A stretch of 64,000 nucleotides of DNA from Aradus depressus. Its lineage: Eukaryota > Arthropoda > Insecta > Hemiptera > Aradidae. The translations under genes and the position numbers were made by a program. Under the pieces are notes generated by a model. It was not told where the DNA came from, ran no database searches, and was given only the letters and a program-made list of their open reading frames with translations. The stretch lies in NCBI GenBank assembly GCA_963662175.1, contig OY759224.1:34295489-34359488 (forward strand), given 5' to 3'. Below are positions 19,443 through 29,265 of this stretch, one piece after another; position 1 is the stretch's first letter; each line of letters opens with the position of its first letter.

Positions 19443-19514
19443 AACAGGCAACACTTTTCAAACGCCAACGTTTCGATATATCGAAACGTTGGCGTTTGAA
19501 AAGTGTTGCCTGTT
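19443..19514. repeat. perfect 72-bp palindrome
   Basis: The 36-base left arm (AACAGGCAACACTTTTCAAA.. to the centre at 19478/19479) is the exact reverse complement of the right arm. The left arm is contiguous with a longer dispersed sequence also seen near 21098 (CTCAATATTCCTACAA, in inverse), while the right arm joins directly to a truncated MITE-D. It lies about 240 bases from the assembly gap. Confidence 0.95.
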
Positions 19515-19660
19515 ATTGTTGTCGTTATTTAGAGTGGGTGTGATGCTATATAGAGTGTATCGTTGTATGGACAACAAGGTAAACCAACCAGATTCAAGTA
19601 ATTTCGATGTTTTAGGGAGTTTGTCGTTAAATCGAGTGGCATTAAATGGAGTTTACACTG
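19515..19660 (+). mobile_element. MITE-D fragment (right end)
   Basis: Matches the right part of the intact MITE-D at 22259-22687: TTAGAGTGGGTGTGATGCTA, GTATGGACAACAAGGTAAAC and the terminus GAGTTTACACTG followed by TA. The left part is missing at the palindrome junction. Confidence 0.8.
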
Positions 19661-19664
19661 TATA

Positions 19665-19757
19665 TATAATTATCGATACAATCATTACATAGACAGTTGT
19701 TATGGTTTTCAAGTCGAGCCCCCGCTTCTCTGATCCATCTTTCCTTCGGCTGATTTC
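19665..19757 (-). repeat. dispersed repeat DR-A fragment beside the gap
   Basis: ATCGATACAATCATTACATA and the AGTCGAGCCCCC..CGGCTGATTTC module in minus orientation, cut by the run of N. Confidence 0.6.
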
Positions 19758-19957
19758 NNNNNNNNNNNNNNNNNNNNNNNNNNNNNNNNNNNNNNNNNNN
19801 NNNNNNNNNNNNNNNNNNNNNNNNNNNNNNNNNNNNNNNNNNNNNNNNNNNNNNNNNNNNNNNNNNNNNNNNNNNNNNNNNNNNNNNNNNNNNNNNNNNN
19901 NNNNNNNNNNNNNNNNNNNNNNNNNNNNNNNNNNNNNNNNNNNNNNNNNNNNNNNNN
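19758..19957. other. assembly gap, 200 N
   Basis: Exactly 200 unknown bases, a conventional placeholder, so the true distance is unknown. It separates two MITE-D copies in opposite orientation. Confidence 0.99.
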
Positions 19958-20502
19958 TTGAATCTGGTTGGTTTACCTTGTTGTCCATACAATGATACAC
20001 TCTATGTAGCATCACACCCACTCTAAATAACGACAACAATACGTCATTACTAAGCAATAAACAGTACTTTCAAGTTGCCCAAATTAATAAGAACTGCAGC
20101 TGTGTACGTTCTTTTGTTTGTTATTTTGTTGCTTTATTGTCTAGCACGTATTTACCTCGACTGACGGCATCATACGTACCGAAGATTCTAAGAAATTTGT
20201 TCTTTTGTTTGTTGTGATTACCTTGGCAAGTTGATCCCACAGTATCCCAAGATACGAATAAAATACAATTAAAATACTGGAACAGCAAAAAACGTCAGAC
20301 GAAGTTAACAGACTTTACCCAATAAGCGTTGTTATTCGTATCAATATTAATGTTTGTTGTTTTATAATATTATTATAATAGTAAAATACTATTAAATGTA
20401 ATGTAATATGTATTGATTTTTCTTCTCTTCATTTAACGACAACTCTCAATAACGTCATAAAATGCGCAGTCCCTTAAGTGTCGCTATATAGAGTTTACAC
20501 TG
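19958..20502 (-). mobile_element. MITE-D, longer copy, one end in gap
   Basis: Reverse of MITE-D: TTGAATCTGGTTGGTTTACC.. through GCGACACTTAAG..CTATATAGAGTTTACACTG with TA after 20502. It holds roughly 200 bases absent from the copy at 22259, so that copy is a deletion derivative of a longer element. The termini resemble Tigger/pogo ends (CAGTG..CTCTATATAGCGAC). Confidence 0.8.
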
Positions 20503-20535
20503 TATTTTATATCATCGTCAGGGCCTACAAACATT

Positions 20536-20557
20536 GGGGGGGGGGGGGGGGGGGGGG
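20536..20557 (+). repeat. poly(G) tract of 22
   Basis: Uninterrupted run of 22 G. Similar G or C runs occur inside other repeats at 19331, 27090, 42920, 45776, 46608 and 47450. Lengths may be inaccurate in the assembly. Confidence 0.85.
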
Positions 20558-20634
20558 ATCAAGATTAGAATCACAATTAAACAAAATTAGTGTGTTGATA
20601 AACATTACTGAACGTTAAAATATACATTGTAACG

Positions 20635-20858
20635 AGTTAAAAATTGAACCTGACTTACTATGAATACATTACTAAACATAAACATTATTCATCATGGAAA
20701 TAGACAAATAGGTGGAACATAATAAAGAGTAAAAATTGAACCTGGACTTACTATGAATACATTACTAAACATAAACATTATTCATCATGGAAATACAAAT
20801 AGGTGGAACATAATAAAGAGTAAAAAATTAAACTGACTTACTATGAATAAGCAGGGGT
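20635..20858 (+). repeat. 91-bp tandem duplication, about 2.4 copies
   Basis: The phrase AATTGAACCTG..ACTTACTATGAATACATTAC, then CATTATTCATCATGGAAATA and GGTGGAACATAATAAAGAGT, repeats with a spacing of about 91 bases and small indels. Confidence 0.88.
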
Positions 20859-21089
20859 TGGGGTGAAGGCATGTACACTGGATGGAGTCTTACATTGCAA
20901 TGAACTGGTACAATAATACAGGGGTGCTGAAGGCGCCAGGTACAGGGGAGCTAGGAAAACCACGTCATAAATGTCACATTCCAGCCAGAAATGTTGAAAA
21001 TAATGTAAATATAATGATTGAAATTGGAGAAATATGGCGTCTGCTTTGGCTAAGTAACCTTCTAATTAACAATTACTAAGGTTGTTGGG

Positions 21090-21445
21090 GTTTGACTGAC
21101 CCTCAATATTCCTACAACTAGAATCTACAGTCGCTAATCAACATCTACTTTGTAATTAATGTAACGACAAATTTCATATATAAGTTTAAAACCCCATAAG
21201 GACGATACGTATTAATTTTCAGCGAAATCGGCCGAAGAGAAAGGGTGTTCAGGGGATGGGACTGAACTCAAAAACACTAATAACTGCCGAAGTAATGGAT
21301 TTATCGACACAAAACTTAGTATGAAGATTAGAAGCCCTTATGTAAGTTAACTGTTGATTAACCGTCGACTTGCTTTGGAGGGAGAGCGGAACGTTAAATA
21401 ATTCGTTGTGGGGAAGTACATTCCGGTGATTCACGTATCTTTAGC
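21090..21445 (+). repeat. dispersed repeat DR-A, copy 6
   Basis: TAATGTAACGACAAATTTCA, CCATAAGGACGATACG, AGCGAAATCGGCCGA, AATAACTGCCGAAGTAATGG, GTTAACTGTTGATTA, GGAGAGCGGAACG and GGGGAAGTACATTCCGGTGA in the standard order. One of the most complete copies. Confidence 0.8.
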
Positions 21446-21934
21446 GAGGCATCTCAAGTGTGTGCTCATTTAGACTAGAAGCAAGTTCTCATTCAACATC
21501 AGAAATAACAGCGGATAGACGTCGTTAAGGCGGTTTCAATTACGTTTTTCTACTGAACCGTCAAAATGATGTCACAGTTGTCATTTTAAGACGTATTTTG
21601 TCATATGACTAGCCTTCAGTGTATATTTAGTGATATTACTAGGAACACTATCAGACTCCTCACTTTCTCCCCACTGTCTCCTATCATTAATCATTCAACC
21701 ATTAATCATAAAAGAATCAAATATAGTGATTAATATCAACTTCCTGATGTGCTCTTCTTTGGCCCGTTCTATCTTTAATATAATAGATTAAGATCTAATT
21801 TATTTTCCTTTCACAGACTCATAGGAAACCATGGCTCAGTTTTGTTTTTTGAATGTTTACGTTCACCGTGTTGACTAAATGAGGGTTAACACTACAAGCT
21901 CTCGGCCGTATTATTTTTTTATCGTTGAGGTGAT
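21446..21934. other. unassigned stretch
   Basis: No gene or repeat recognised. Confidence 0.4.
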
Positions 21935-22109
21935 AAAACCTTAACATGCCGTCCTTCAGATGTGAAGTTAAGCGTTGATCCCGAGCCTGTACGATGTCAG
22001 GTACTCGTTAAAGACCCCTACCCTAGGTGAATAAAAATTTAGGGTAGGCAAAATTTATGACTCCCACAGTAGAGTCGGGCTCATGTTGTCCACCAGAGTG
22101 ACGACTGAG

Positions 22110-22861
22110 CAATGGCGTAGCGTAGTAGGGGCGGCACCTTTACGGGGCGGCAAAATTGCGCAATAAATAATAATAATATCTTGTAAATATTTGAACCATC
22201 ATATGTTCTGCACTTATTTAATTATCAGCTGGTAGGATGGCAATGTTGTTTGGATATACAGTGTAAACTCTATATAGCGACACTTAAAGGACTGCGCATT
22301 TTATGGCGTTATTGAGAGTTGTCGTTAAATGAAGAGAAGCAAAATCAATACATATTACATTACATTTAATAGTATTTTACTATTATAATATGTATTTACT
22401 AATAAAGTATAACATTATATGGACAATAGAGACTATACTACTAGACAATAAAGCAACAAAGTAACAAACAAAAGACCGTACACTGCTGCAGTTCTTATTA
22501 ATTTGGGCAACTTGAAAGTACTGTTTATTGCTTAGTAATGACGTATTGTTGTTATTTAGAGTGGGTGTGATGCTACATAGAGTGTATCGTTGTATGGACA
22601 ACAAGGTAAACCAACCAGATTCAAGTAATTTCGATGTTTTAGGGAGTTTGTCGTTAAATCGAGTGGCGTTAAATAGAGTTTACAGTGTATTTATGACTTT
22701 GTTATTTGTAACCTGTACAATACACAATAATGATGCCTGTTCTTGCCGAAAAGTTCTTTAGAATTACAGTATATTATAGTCTTTTAAATTGAAATACCTA
22801 AATAAGAGGGCGGCAAAATTGTCTTCCGCCCCGGGCGGCTGACACCCACGCTACGCCACTG
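22110..22861. mobile_element. hAT-type non-autonomous element with 8-bp target duplication
   Basis: Starts CAATGGCGTAGCGTAG and ends CTACGCTACGCCACTG (inverted, one difference). It is flanked on both sides by CGACTGAG (22102-22109 and 22862-22869), an 8-bp duplication diagnostic of hAT. Both inner ends contain GGGGCGGC/GCCGCCC-like text. No transposase remains. It carries a nested MITE-D at 22259-22687. Confidence 0.92.
22259..22687 (+). mobile_element. MITE-D (Tigger-like) nested in the hAT element
   Basis: CAGTGTAAACTCTATATAGC at the left and its inverse at the right (one change near the tip), with TA on both sides (22257-22258 and 22688-22689). Termini and TA target suit the pogo/Tigger group. 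Other copies: 19515-19660 and 19958-20502. No coding remnant. Confidence 0.88.
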
Positions 22862-22929
22862 CGACTGAGCTCTCTGGTAGTAGGCGATATGACCTTGCAG
22901 TTAAAGCGTAGGCATGAGTCACAATAATT

Positions 22930-23641
22930 AACTATAAATAAGTATCGTTTGAGATAAACACAAAAAAATCACAAACACTAACAATTCAAATTGTCATAAT
23001 ACTATCAGAAAGTGTCATTTTCACCAAATAAACAGAAGAAAAAATACATTTTTAGAACTAATATCTCTTGAGATCGTTGTCAGCATGGAGTGATACGAAA
23101 ATATTTATTATACAAATTAGAAAAGTCAATATAGATATGGACGGGTCATTCAAGTTATTAAACAAAAAAAGAAGAAAAAAAAGATTCCTTGAGGTGCCGT
23201 TGATAATGTAAACAAACATCTACTACAGACATACTGACTACACGTAGGGTTGCCAACTTTGTTTTGAGAAAAATAACGTAACTTGTCTTTGAAAAATAAA
23301 AATAAAAGTATTTGAAAAAAAAAAAAAGTATTTTCAAAATTTAAGTTTTTATTGCCTTGAATACGTATTCTTAAAGATTAACGTAAATAAGATAATTTTA
23401 AAAATATATATATTTTTATTGAATACTAAAATCTAAGAAGAACTTGAACAAACCCTCCATGTTTTTCTGAATCAAAATTTTAATTGTTGCTTCTCACAAA
23501 CCAGGCTCCATTCATATTGTTTCTCCCACTCAGTTGTATATTATTGTAACTGTTTAGGCTTAATTAATTTTGCTTTCTCTAGAATTACCGGTGTATCGCT
23601 ATCACAATCTGAATGACTGCCATTTTAGACAATATAAAATA
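22930..23641. other. unassigned AT-rich stretch
   Basis: No gene recognised. A short phrase GTAGGGTTGCCAACTTTG at 23236 resembles a hAT end and recurs loosely at 24515 (AGCAGGGTTGCTAACCC), but no element could be delimited. Confidence 0.4.
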
Positions 23642-23649
23642 AATATAGT

Positions 23650-24217
23650 CAGCCCCGCCGGAACGGCTGTTGTTGACTCTTTGACCTTGATTGAAAGAAT
23701 TGAAAAAAAAAAAAACTAATACTTGCGACTTATTCACGAACTTGTGGATTGCGTTACGCATACTTTTAACGATTCCAGTATCAGTAGCCAGTTGCGAAAG
23801 GAGTTTAAGCAAATTGAAATAAAAACATACTTTAGATCAACTATGACATAAGAAAGACTCGATGCTCTTGCTGTTCTTGCAATAGAAAACGAACTGGCCA
23901 AGGACATAAATTGCAAGGATGTAATTGAAGAATTTGCTGATGCTAAAGCCCGAAAAATACAATTGAATTTTTCCAAAAATTGATACAATTTGATGTCTTT
24001 CAATCATTTTTTCAGATATGTTATGATAATATATGTTTTTATAATTATTTTATATATAGTATATATATATATTTTTTTTCTTTTTTTATAATAAATTTAA
24101 ACATTAAAAAATTTTTTTATGAAGTTTTATTTTTTAATTATTGACATTTTCTCACCTTACAAGAGGGCGCAAGGTAGATTTTCGCCTAGGGCACTGATAT
24201 ATGTTGCGGCGGGGCTG
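23650..24217 (+). mobile_element. hAT element with transposase remnant and 8-bp target duplication
   Basis: Ends CAGCCCCGCCGGAAC and GTTGCGGCGGGGCTG (15-bp inverted repeat, one difference), flanked by AATATAGT on both sides (23642-23649 and 24218-24225). Inside is the C-terminal dimerisation part of a hAT transposase in plus orientation. The rest of the gene has been deleted. Confidence 0.95.
23751..23983 (+). pseudogene. hAT transposase C-terminal (dimerisation) domain remnant
   Basis: From 23751 the frame reads ALRILLTIPVSVASCERSLS, the hallmark of the hAT C-terminal dimerisation domain. It then loses frame near 23820 and continues as IKTYFRSTMT, a stop, ERLDALAVLAIENELAKDI and DVIEEFADAKARK to a terminal stop at 23981-23983. 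So there is one frameshift and one nonsense change (likely CAA to TAA). The sequence is close to the zinc-finger-MYM/BED type hAT proteins of insects. It is not functional. Confidence 0.9.
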
Positions 24218-24225
24218 AATATAGT

Positions 24226-25034
24226 ACACTTTTAACCTCGAACCTCACTCATGCATCAAAACAAAGAGAAATAAAAGAAACCGATAGCAGAAAACTCTGT
24301 TTACCTGAAATTTGACGGTGCTGCCATCTTCCGTTTCGTTTAGTAATAATCAATTTAAGCGTGTACGTTCCGTTCTATATGTCTTTGGCAATAATAAAAA
24401 GTTCGGAACTTACGTATAAGAGCGTTTCATTCCGTGCGTTATAAAGATTCTTGTGTTATACAAAAGTATAAAGTATATCGACCAATAATAAAGCATGACA
24501 CTTTATTATAAAGCAGGGTTGCTAACCCATATTATCTCAGACTTTCAGAAATATCATACTTCTCAAACACAAATCTAAAACATTTTTTTTGGTCCCTACA
24601 AACATGTTGTAGCACAAATATGTATGTAATGTGAACGCTTATATAATAATTATATTTATACATATATAATTTATCTTGAAAGTCCACAGCATAGTACAAA
24701 TATGGATAATCTGAGACTTCATTTTACTGAAATGTCTAAATTCAATATTTTTTTTGCTTATATCCGAATAAATGAGATATTTTCCCCTTATTTCTCTCAA
24801 AACAAAAATAAAAACTATAAATAAAAATCCTCAAAAGTTAAGAATTTTCCCTATACCTTGTCTTAAGGACACCGCAGAAAAAAAAATGGAGGCTTGTAAT
24901 AAATTGTAATCAATGAAAAGTAAATAACAATAAAAAATTTGTTGAATATAAAATATATTTTTGTTTTTATAGAATTAGACAATATAAAAGTTGAAGTTCA
25001 TTGTTTTTATTTATTTTATTAGCTTTTTATTATA
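24226..25034. other. unassigned stretch
   Basis: No gene recognised. Around 24955-24985 is another copy of the Penelope-end block (ATAGAATTAGACAATATAAA). Confidence 0.45.
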
Positions 25035-25180
25035 GTCGACACGGAGCGCAGAAATGCATTCGGACACCAATGAAAAGGTCGATATTCTACCAATGGCTGA
25101 CCACTCTGCCAATGTTCAAGGCTCCCAATGGCCCCAGAAACGAAGAGGAGAAAAATTAAAAATTGTAACAGAAACATTTA
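25035..25180 (+). CDS. possible coding exon, unrecognised
   Basis: A TTTTTATTATAG acceptor-like site is followed by CGACACGGAGCGCAGAAATG, where the ATG at 25054 opens a polar frame (MHSDTNEKVDILPMADHSAN..) of about 42 residues. After this the sequence becomes T-rich and encodes only hydrophobic filler. GC content is visibly higher than the flanks. No strong donor; ATG|GTGACG at about 25181 is the best. Function unknown, and it may be chance or a TE exon. Confidence 0.22.
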
Positions 25181-25289
25181 TGGTGACGTTATTCAGTAAA
25201 CTGTTTTTTTTTAAATTAGCTTTTGAAGTTTTGTTTATGAAAATTTATACTTGGCTGATTTTCTTGATGTTTTTCATATATCTCTAAAT

Positions 25290-26062
25290 AATTTTTTTTT
25301 TTTTGTCTTTTATTTATAAAGATGCAACTGTTGGTAGGGTGTAACAACAAGCATCTATGATGGTAGGTATGGAGATGGATATGTTGGCGTGAATGGCATG
25401 TGAGAGGAAGGCCACCCAGTGGTAGGTCCTCGGGACGAAAATTTATTTTAATTATTTTGACAAGAACAGAAAAAATAAATAAATAAAATAAAATAAATTA
25501 ATAAATAAAAATGAATGGAAAGACAATTTTGATGAATGGGTAAAAGAGATGATAAAAGTAAAGGAAAATAATGTAAAAAATAAATAAAAAATATTAAGAA
25601 CGAATAGGATTCAAGGTGGCAGTAAGTCGCGGTTCCACCTCCTCTTCAACCTTCGTGAGGGGTTTTGTGGTAAGTGTTGTGAAGATAAAGTAAGTATTTC
25701 TGTGTTTGTATGTGTGTAAAGTTTAAAAAAAAAAACGTATGTAAGTAGTTTGTATAGTGTCGGGTACTGTGTGTATCATAAGATCGTTATGAAGTGTTCT
25801 GTTGTTTATGTATGGGGGGCACTGTGTTATCAGTCTGAGGGTTTTTGACTGAAACGCCTGAATTCGTTTGATGTTGGATGTTTTTGCTGAACCGTATATC
25901 TGTGAATCGTATGTCTAAGTAAGTAAGTGTAACAGTTCCGTTTTTGTGTCATGTCTAATTTTGATCGTCTATTTAGAAGTCCGTAGAGTATTTTGAGTCG
26001 ACGGTTCAGCGTGTTTCGTGTGAGACGTGTGTTAGGGTTCCATGTCTAAATGAATTTTAAAA
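25290..26062 (-). mobile_element. Jockey-type LINE, 3' coding fragment
   Basis: The minus strand, read with frameshifts, gives the C-terminal thumb region of Jockey-group reverse transcriptases: KILYGLLNRRSKLDMTQK, then YGSAKTSNIKRIQAFQSK, TLRLITQCPPYINNRTLHND and IHTVPDTIQ. The poly(T) on the plus strand at 25291-25303 is the poly(A) tail, placing the 3' end at 25290. It is 5'-truncated and decayed. Confidence 0.82.
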
Positions 26063-26214
26063 AAATAATCGAAAAAGTGTTTTTTTTTCCGGTATTAATT
26101 GGGAAATATGAACTTATAGTAAGGAAACATTTTTCTCTCGACATTAAGACGTATTTCATACCGATAGAATGATAATCATTAAGAAATAGGAATATTTCAG
26201 TTTTTGGGTTGGCA

Positions 26215-26428
26215 AAGCTGTTTGAAAATACTTAGTTGACCAATTGGCGCTGGAGAAGTACCGAAGAGAAGAGAGAGGTGGCCGCTGGTGAGTTACTTCG
26301 GGCAGTACATTGACTCCAGACTCTGTGGTGAAGGCAGGAAGTGACTTCAACTCCTCTTCCGTGGTAGGAAGGTCAGAGGTCCTTCTTGCAGGACCTCTTC
26401 TAGCCCTCTGCCGACCTGACCCACTGTC
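26215..26428 (-). CDS. possible coding exon on minus strand, unrecognised
   Basis: From about 26428 down, an uninterrupted minus-strand frame begins SGRQRARRGPARRTSDLP, then TTEEELKSLPAFTTESGVNV and LPEVTHQRPPLSSLR. GC content and codon texture stand out from the AT-rich surroundings. An RG-rich basic start followed by an acidic segment suggests an RNA-binding or gag-like protein, but I recognise no family. Splice sites are weak. It could be the gag-like ORF of a retroelement related to the LINE fragment next to it. Confidence 0.3.
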
Positions 26429-26479
26429 TTATGTAAACTTCAACTATCTATATTGCACTGAAACTGTCCATTAGAAGAA

Positions 26480-26861
26480 GATGTAACGACAATGTTCAAC
26501 AAAATTGAAAATTGTATAATAAATATATAATATATTATATATATATAAAATTTAAGTAAAAATATTATAGAAAAGCTCTGAAAACGGCATGTGGGGGCGC
26601 CTCAAATTTATTAATAAAAAATAAAATATAATTTGATTATCTTTTCTTTTTTTATCGTAAAATAAATTTCATAATACAATTTAAAAAATAAAATAAATTT
26701 TAAAAAATATATAAGAAAAGTACATATATCGATAACAATACACAATGTACAAAACAATTAATAAATATAATAATGGTCTATGTAGAAAACAATATAATAT
26801 ATGCAAAAAAAGTGAATATATTAAATTTAAATAATAATAATAAAAATAGTTATTATGACTC
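26480..26861. repeat. AT-rich low-complexity stretch
   Basis: Dominated by ATATA, AATAAA and TAATAA runs, with no gene. Confidence 0.6.
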
Positions 26862-27062
26862 ATGCCTGGGCTTCAACTACAAGGACATATCGCCTACTAC
26901 CAGAGCACTCTTTTGTCACTCTCATGGTTATCAGCCCTATTATTATGGGCGTCCTAAATTTTGCCTACCCTTAATTTTTATCCACCTAGGGTAGGGTCTT
27001 TAACAAGTACCTGACATAGAACAGGCTTGGGACTCGGTACATCAGTCCAACTTAATGGAGGC
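26862..27062 (-). mobile_element. SINE-A fragment (tail and middle)
   Basis: TGACTCATGCCTGGGCTTCA, CATATCGCCTACTACCAGAG, CCTAAATTTTGCCTACCCT and CTAGGGTAGGGTCTTTAACA: the reverse of the SINE-A 3' two-thirds. The head is missing. Confidence 0.82.
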
Positions 27063-27064
27063 AG

Positions 27065-27400
27065 GGGAGGCTGCGGGGTTGGAGTGACCCCCCCCCCCCC
27101 CCCCCCCCCCAAGGAAATCGGTGGAAAATTCAATGTTGAGTCTTTACTGGAATTTCCACTTTTCCGCCCCCTTATTCCAGAAATGGAATAAGGGGGCGGA
27201 AAATGGAATAAGGAGGCGGAGGGCATCAGGGGAGACAGACTCAACTCAAAAACCCTAAAAAGTGCCGATTTTATGAACGTATCGACGCGAAATTTAGAAT
27301 GAATCCCTGACGATTTTTAATGAAAGCGGTCTTTTAGTTTTAGAGGGAGAGCGATAACTTAATTATTTTGTGCTGGGGAAGTAAGTTGCCTGTGATTCGA
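27065..27400 (+). repeat. dispersed repeat DR-A, copy 7, with poly(C) and hairpin
   Basis: Includes a poly(C) run of 22 at 27089-27110, the AAATCGGTGGAAA block, AACTCAAAAACCCTAA, GAACGTATCGACGCGAAATT, GGAGAGCGATAAC and GGGGAAGTAA. A perfect hairpin lies at 27160-27203. Confidence 0.65.
27160..27203. repeat. perfect 20-bp hairpin with GAAA loop
   Basis: TTTTCCGCCCCCTTATTCCA (27160-27179) is followed by GAAA and its exact reverse complement (27184-27203). A third, imperfect copy of the right arm (TGGAATAAGGAGGCGGA) follows directly. Confidence 0.93.
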
Positions 27401-27664
27401 CGACGACTTGTTTTCATTACAATTAAATAACATTATCGATTTACATTTACATACCAAAACATCCTGCCGAATGGTGAATGTATCCAAAAACCTCAGCAAA
27501 AGCGCTTCATTTAGTCTCAAAGCTCAGCTGTTGTTCAGTCTATATGGTTCCACATTATGTCTTGACCTGTATTTTCTGTTATTTTCTTCATCTTTTGGTT
27601 ACTTGAGCCCAGCTTCACTCTCCATCGTTCAAGACAATTCCAAGATTTCCATAAAATTTCAGAT

Positions 27665-28125
27665 GTAAATAAAAATAAAAATAAAACAGCTTTATTGACA
27701 TTCTTTTAGAACAAAAGCCTCTCCTTTTGGAGGTTTTGAGTCTACTGCTCTTTCAACAGAAGAAATCAGATAAGAATTCAACGATTGTTCCCAAATTAAA
27801 TTAAATTATTTTTTAAGTAAAACTGTTACTTCTTGATTAAAAATAAAATAAAAATAAAACAAATAGAACAAAAAAAAGCAAAAAGTAAAAATGAGGGATA
27901 TTTCTTAAATAGTGCTGTAACACATTTGTTGCATGTTTCTCTGTTGCTGGCCTCTGTGCACCATCCATCCCCTATTCTCTCCACCGCAGTCCTGGTCTTC
28001 CTTTTCCTCTTCTTCTGTCTCTAGCAATCCACTTCGTGCAGACTTTAGCCCATCGTCGAGGATCCATCCTTGTCACATGCCCGGCCCATCTCCACTTCAT
28101 CAAGTGTGCTTCCTTCTGGATGTAT
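27665..28125 (-). mobile_element. RTE/endonuclease-RT type LINE, 3' fragment
   Basis: The minus strand encodes LMKWRWAGHVTRMDPRRW, then KVCTKWIARDRRRGKGRPGL and, after a frameshift, IGDGWCTEASNRETC. This is the conserved C-terminal end of the widespread 'endonuclease-reverse transcriptase' LINEs (KWRWAGH..GRP..RW). The element ends at 27665 in CAATAAAGCTGTTTTATTTT followed by a TTTTTA repeat. It is 5'-truncated and broken. Confidence 0.85.
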
Positions 28126-28535
28126 CATTCTCTTATAAATATATCATTTATCAATAAATTATAAATCGCGACCTCACATTTCTGGAAAAACACTGAGGCG
28201 CTCTGATCCCCCAAGAATCGTCGGATTTTTTAATGGGATTGTCCCATAGAATATATTTTCCGGTAAACCGATTTCCGGTTAGTCGACGCTCTAGTATATT
28301 TTCACTTTATTGGCCCAACTGATTGCTTCACTGTTAAGCAAGAGAACCTAGCTGTGACCTATAGGTCGGCAAGGTTAGAAAGGTCACCCACATTCAGTTT
28401 CCTGCTTTTCTTCACATACCTTCGTACCTTACAGGAATCCGGAAATATTTTCCGGTTCGATTTATAAAAAAAATATTTATCTTTCCTTTCAAGTACCTAC
28501 TCTTCAAGTGACCCACAGTGCCAAATTATCAACTA
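28126..28535. other. unassigned stretch
   Basis: No gene or known repeat recognised. Confidence 0.4.
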
Positions 28536-28660
28536 GGTAGATAGATACCTTAATTAAAGTATGTAAGTAGATACCTTAATTAAAATATGTAGGTAGATAC
28601 AATAATTAAAATATGTAGGTAGATACATTAATTAAAATATGTAGGTAGATACCTTAATTA
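28536..28660 (+). repeat. 26-bp tandem repeat, five copies
   Basis: GTAGGTAGATACCTTAATTA plus AAATAT repeats five times with single-base changes (for example CAATAATT in the third). Confidence 0.88.
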
Positions 28661-28837
28661 CAAGGACAGTTAATTTTTTTTTTTTTCATTTTTGGAATCA
28701 AGGGGTTGGAAAAAGATAAAATCTTGGTAACAATTGATACTTACCATTTTTGCAGAGATATTGTGAAACACTTGATAAAAATAAATAAAACGTATGTTTT
28801 TAAAAAATATTGTCTATTTCACAAATAATATATAATA

Positions 28838-28873
28838 TGGGAGTACTTTCGGTATTGCTACCATCTTCAGCCA
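28838..28873 (-). ncRNA. hammerhead-ribozyme-like motif of the Penelope element
   Basis: Minus strand: TGG (stem I), CTGAAGA (28870-28864, fits CUGANGA), one extra T, stem II GGTA/TACC with GCAA loop, GAAA (28850-28847), a two-pair stem III (AG/CT) with TA loop, a CUC cleavage-type triplet and CCA pairing with the first TGG. Compared with the copy at 5477-5511, all three helices differ in sequence yet still pair. Confidence 0.5.
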
Positions 28874-29265
28874 CGACTTAACAAATACTAAATTGAAGTT
28901 CAACTAGGTAGTTTACAATCCAAGCGGTAGGTAGGTATCCTTTTTCAGCCCCTACGGGGTTTTCCTATCCTTTCTGTACAGTTAATATTTGAAATATGGA
29001 AAAACATAAAAAATGACATTTCGTCCCAAATTGGGATCTTAAAATAAAAAATTTGAAATACTATGTGTTGATTAAATACATATATGAAGTGAATTAAAGA
29101 TAACAATTGTTAATATATGAATAAAAATAAAATAAAAAGTTTTATAAAATAAAATATACAGTTTTTTGAGAGAGTAAGTACGTATACACAGAGACTGGAG
29201 GATTATATTATTGGCGATAAAAGGGGTGAGTATTTGAGATTGGTCTGATCGTTCATACAATTTCC

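Larger units (their letters stand above)
21935..22925 (+). mobile_element. SINE-A split by a hAT insertion
   Basis: SINE-A sequence runs from 21935 (CATGCCGTCCTTCAGATG) to CGACTGAG at 22109 and resumes after the insertion at 22870 (CTCTCTGGTAGTAGGCGATA) to the tail GGCATGAGTCACAATAA. The duplicated CGACTGAG proves that the SINE was present before the hAT element. The tRNA-like head is missing. Confidence 0.88.

Noticed and set aside
19306..19692. 128-codon plus-strand frame
   Set aside because: It crosses a poly(G) tract, the palindrome and a MITE-D end; chance.
19642..20057. frames spanning the run of N
   Set aside because: They exist only because unknown bases contain no stops.
27408..27668. 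86-codon plus-strand frame
   Set aside because: No recognisable family, and it ends where the minus-strand LINE tail begins.
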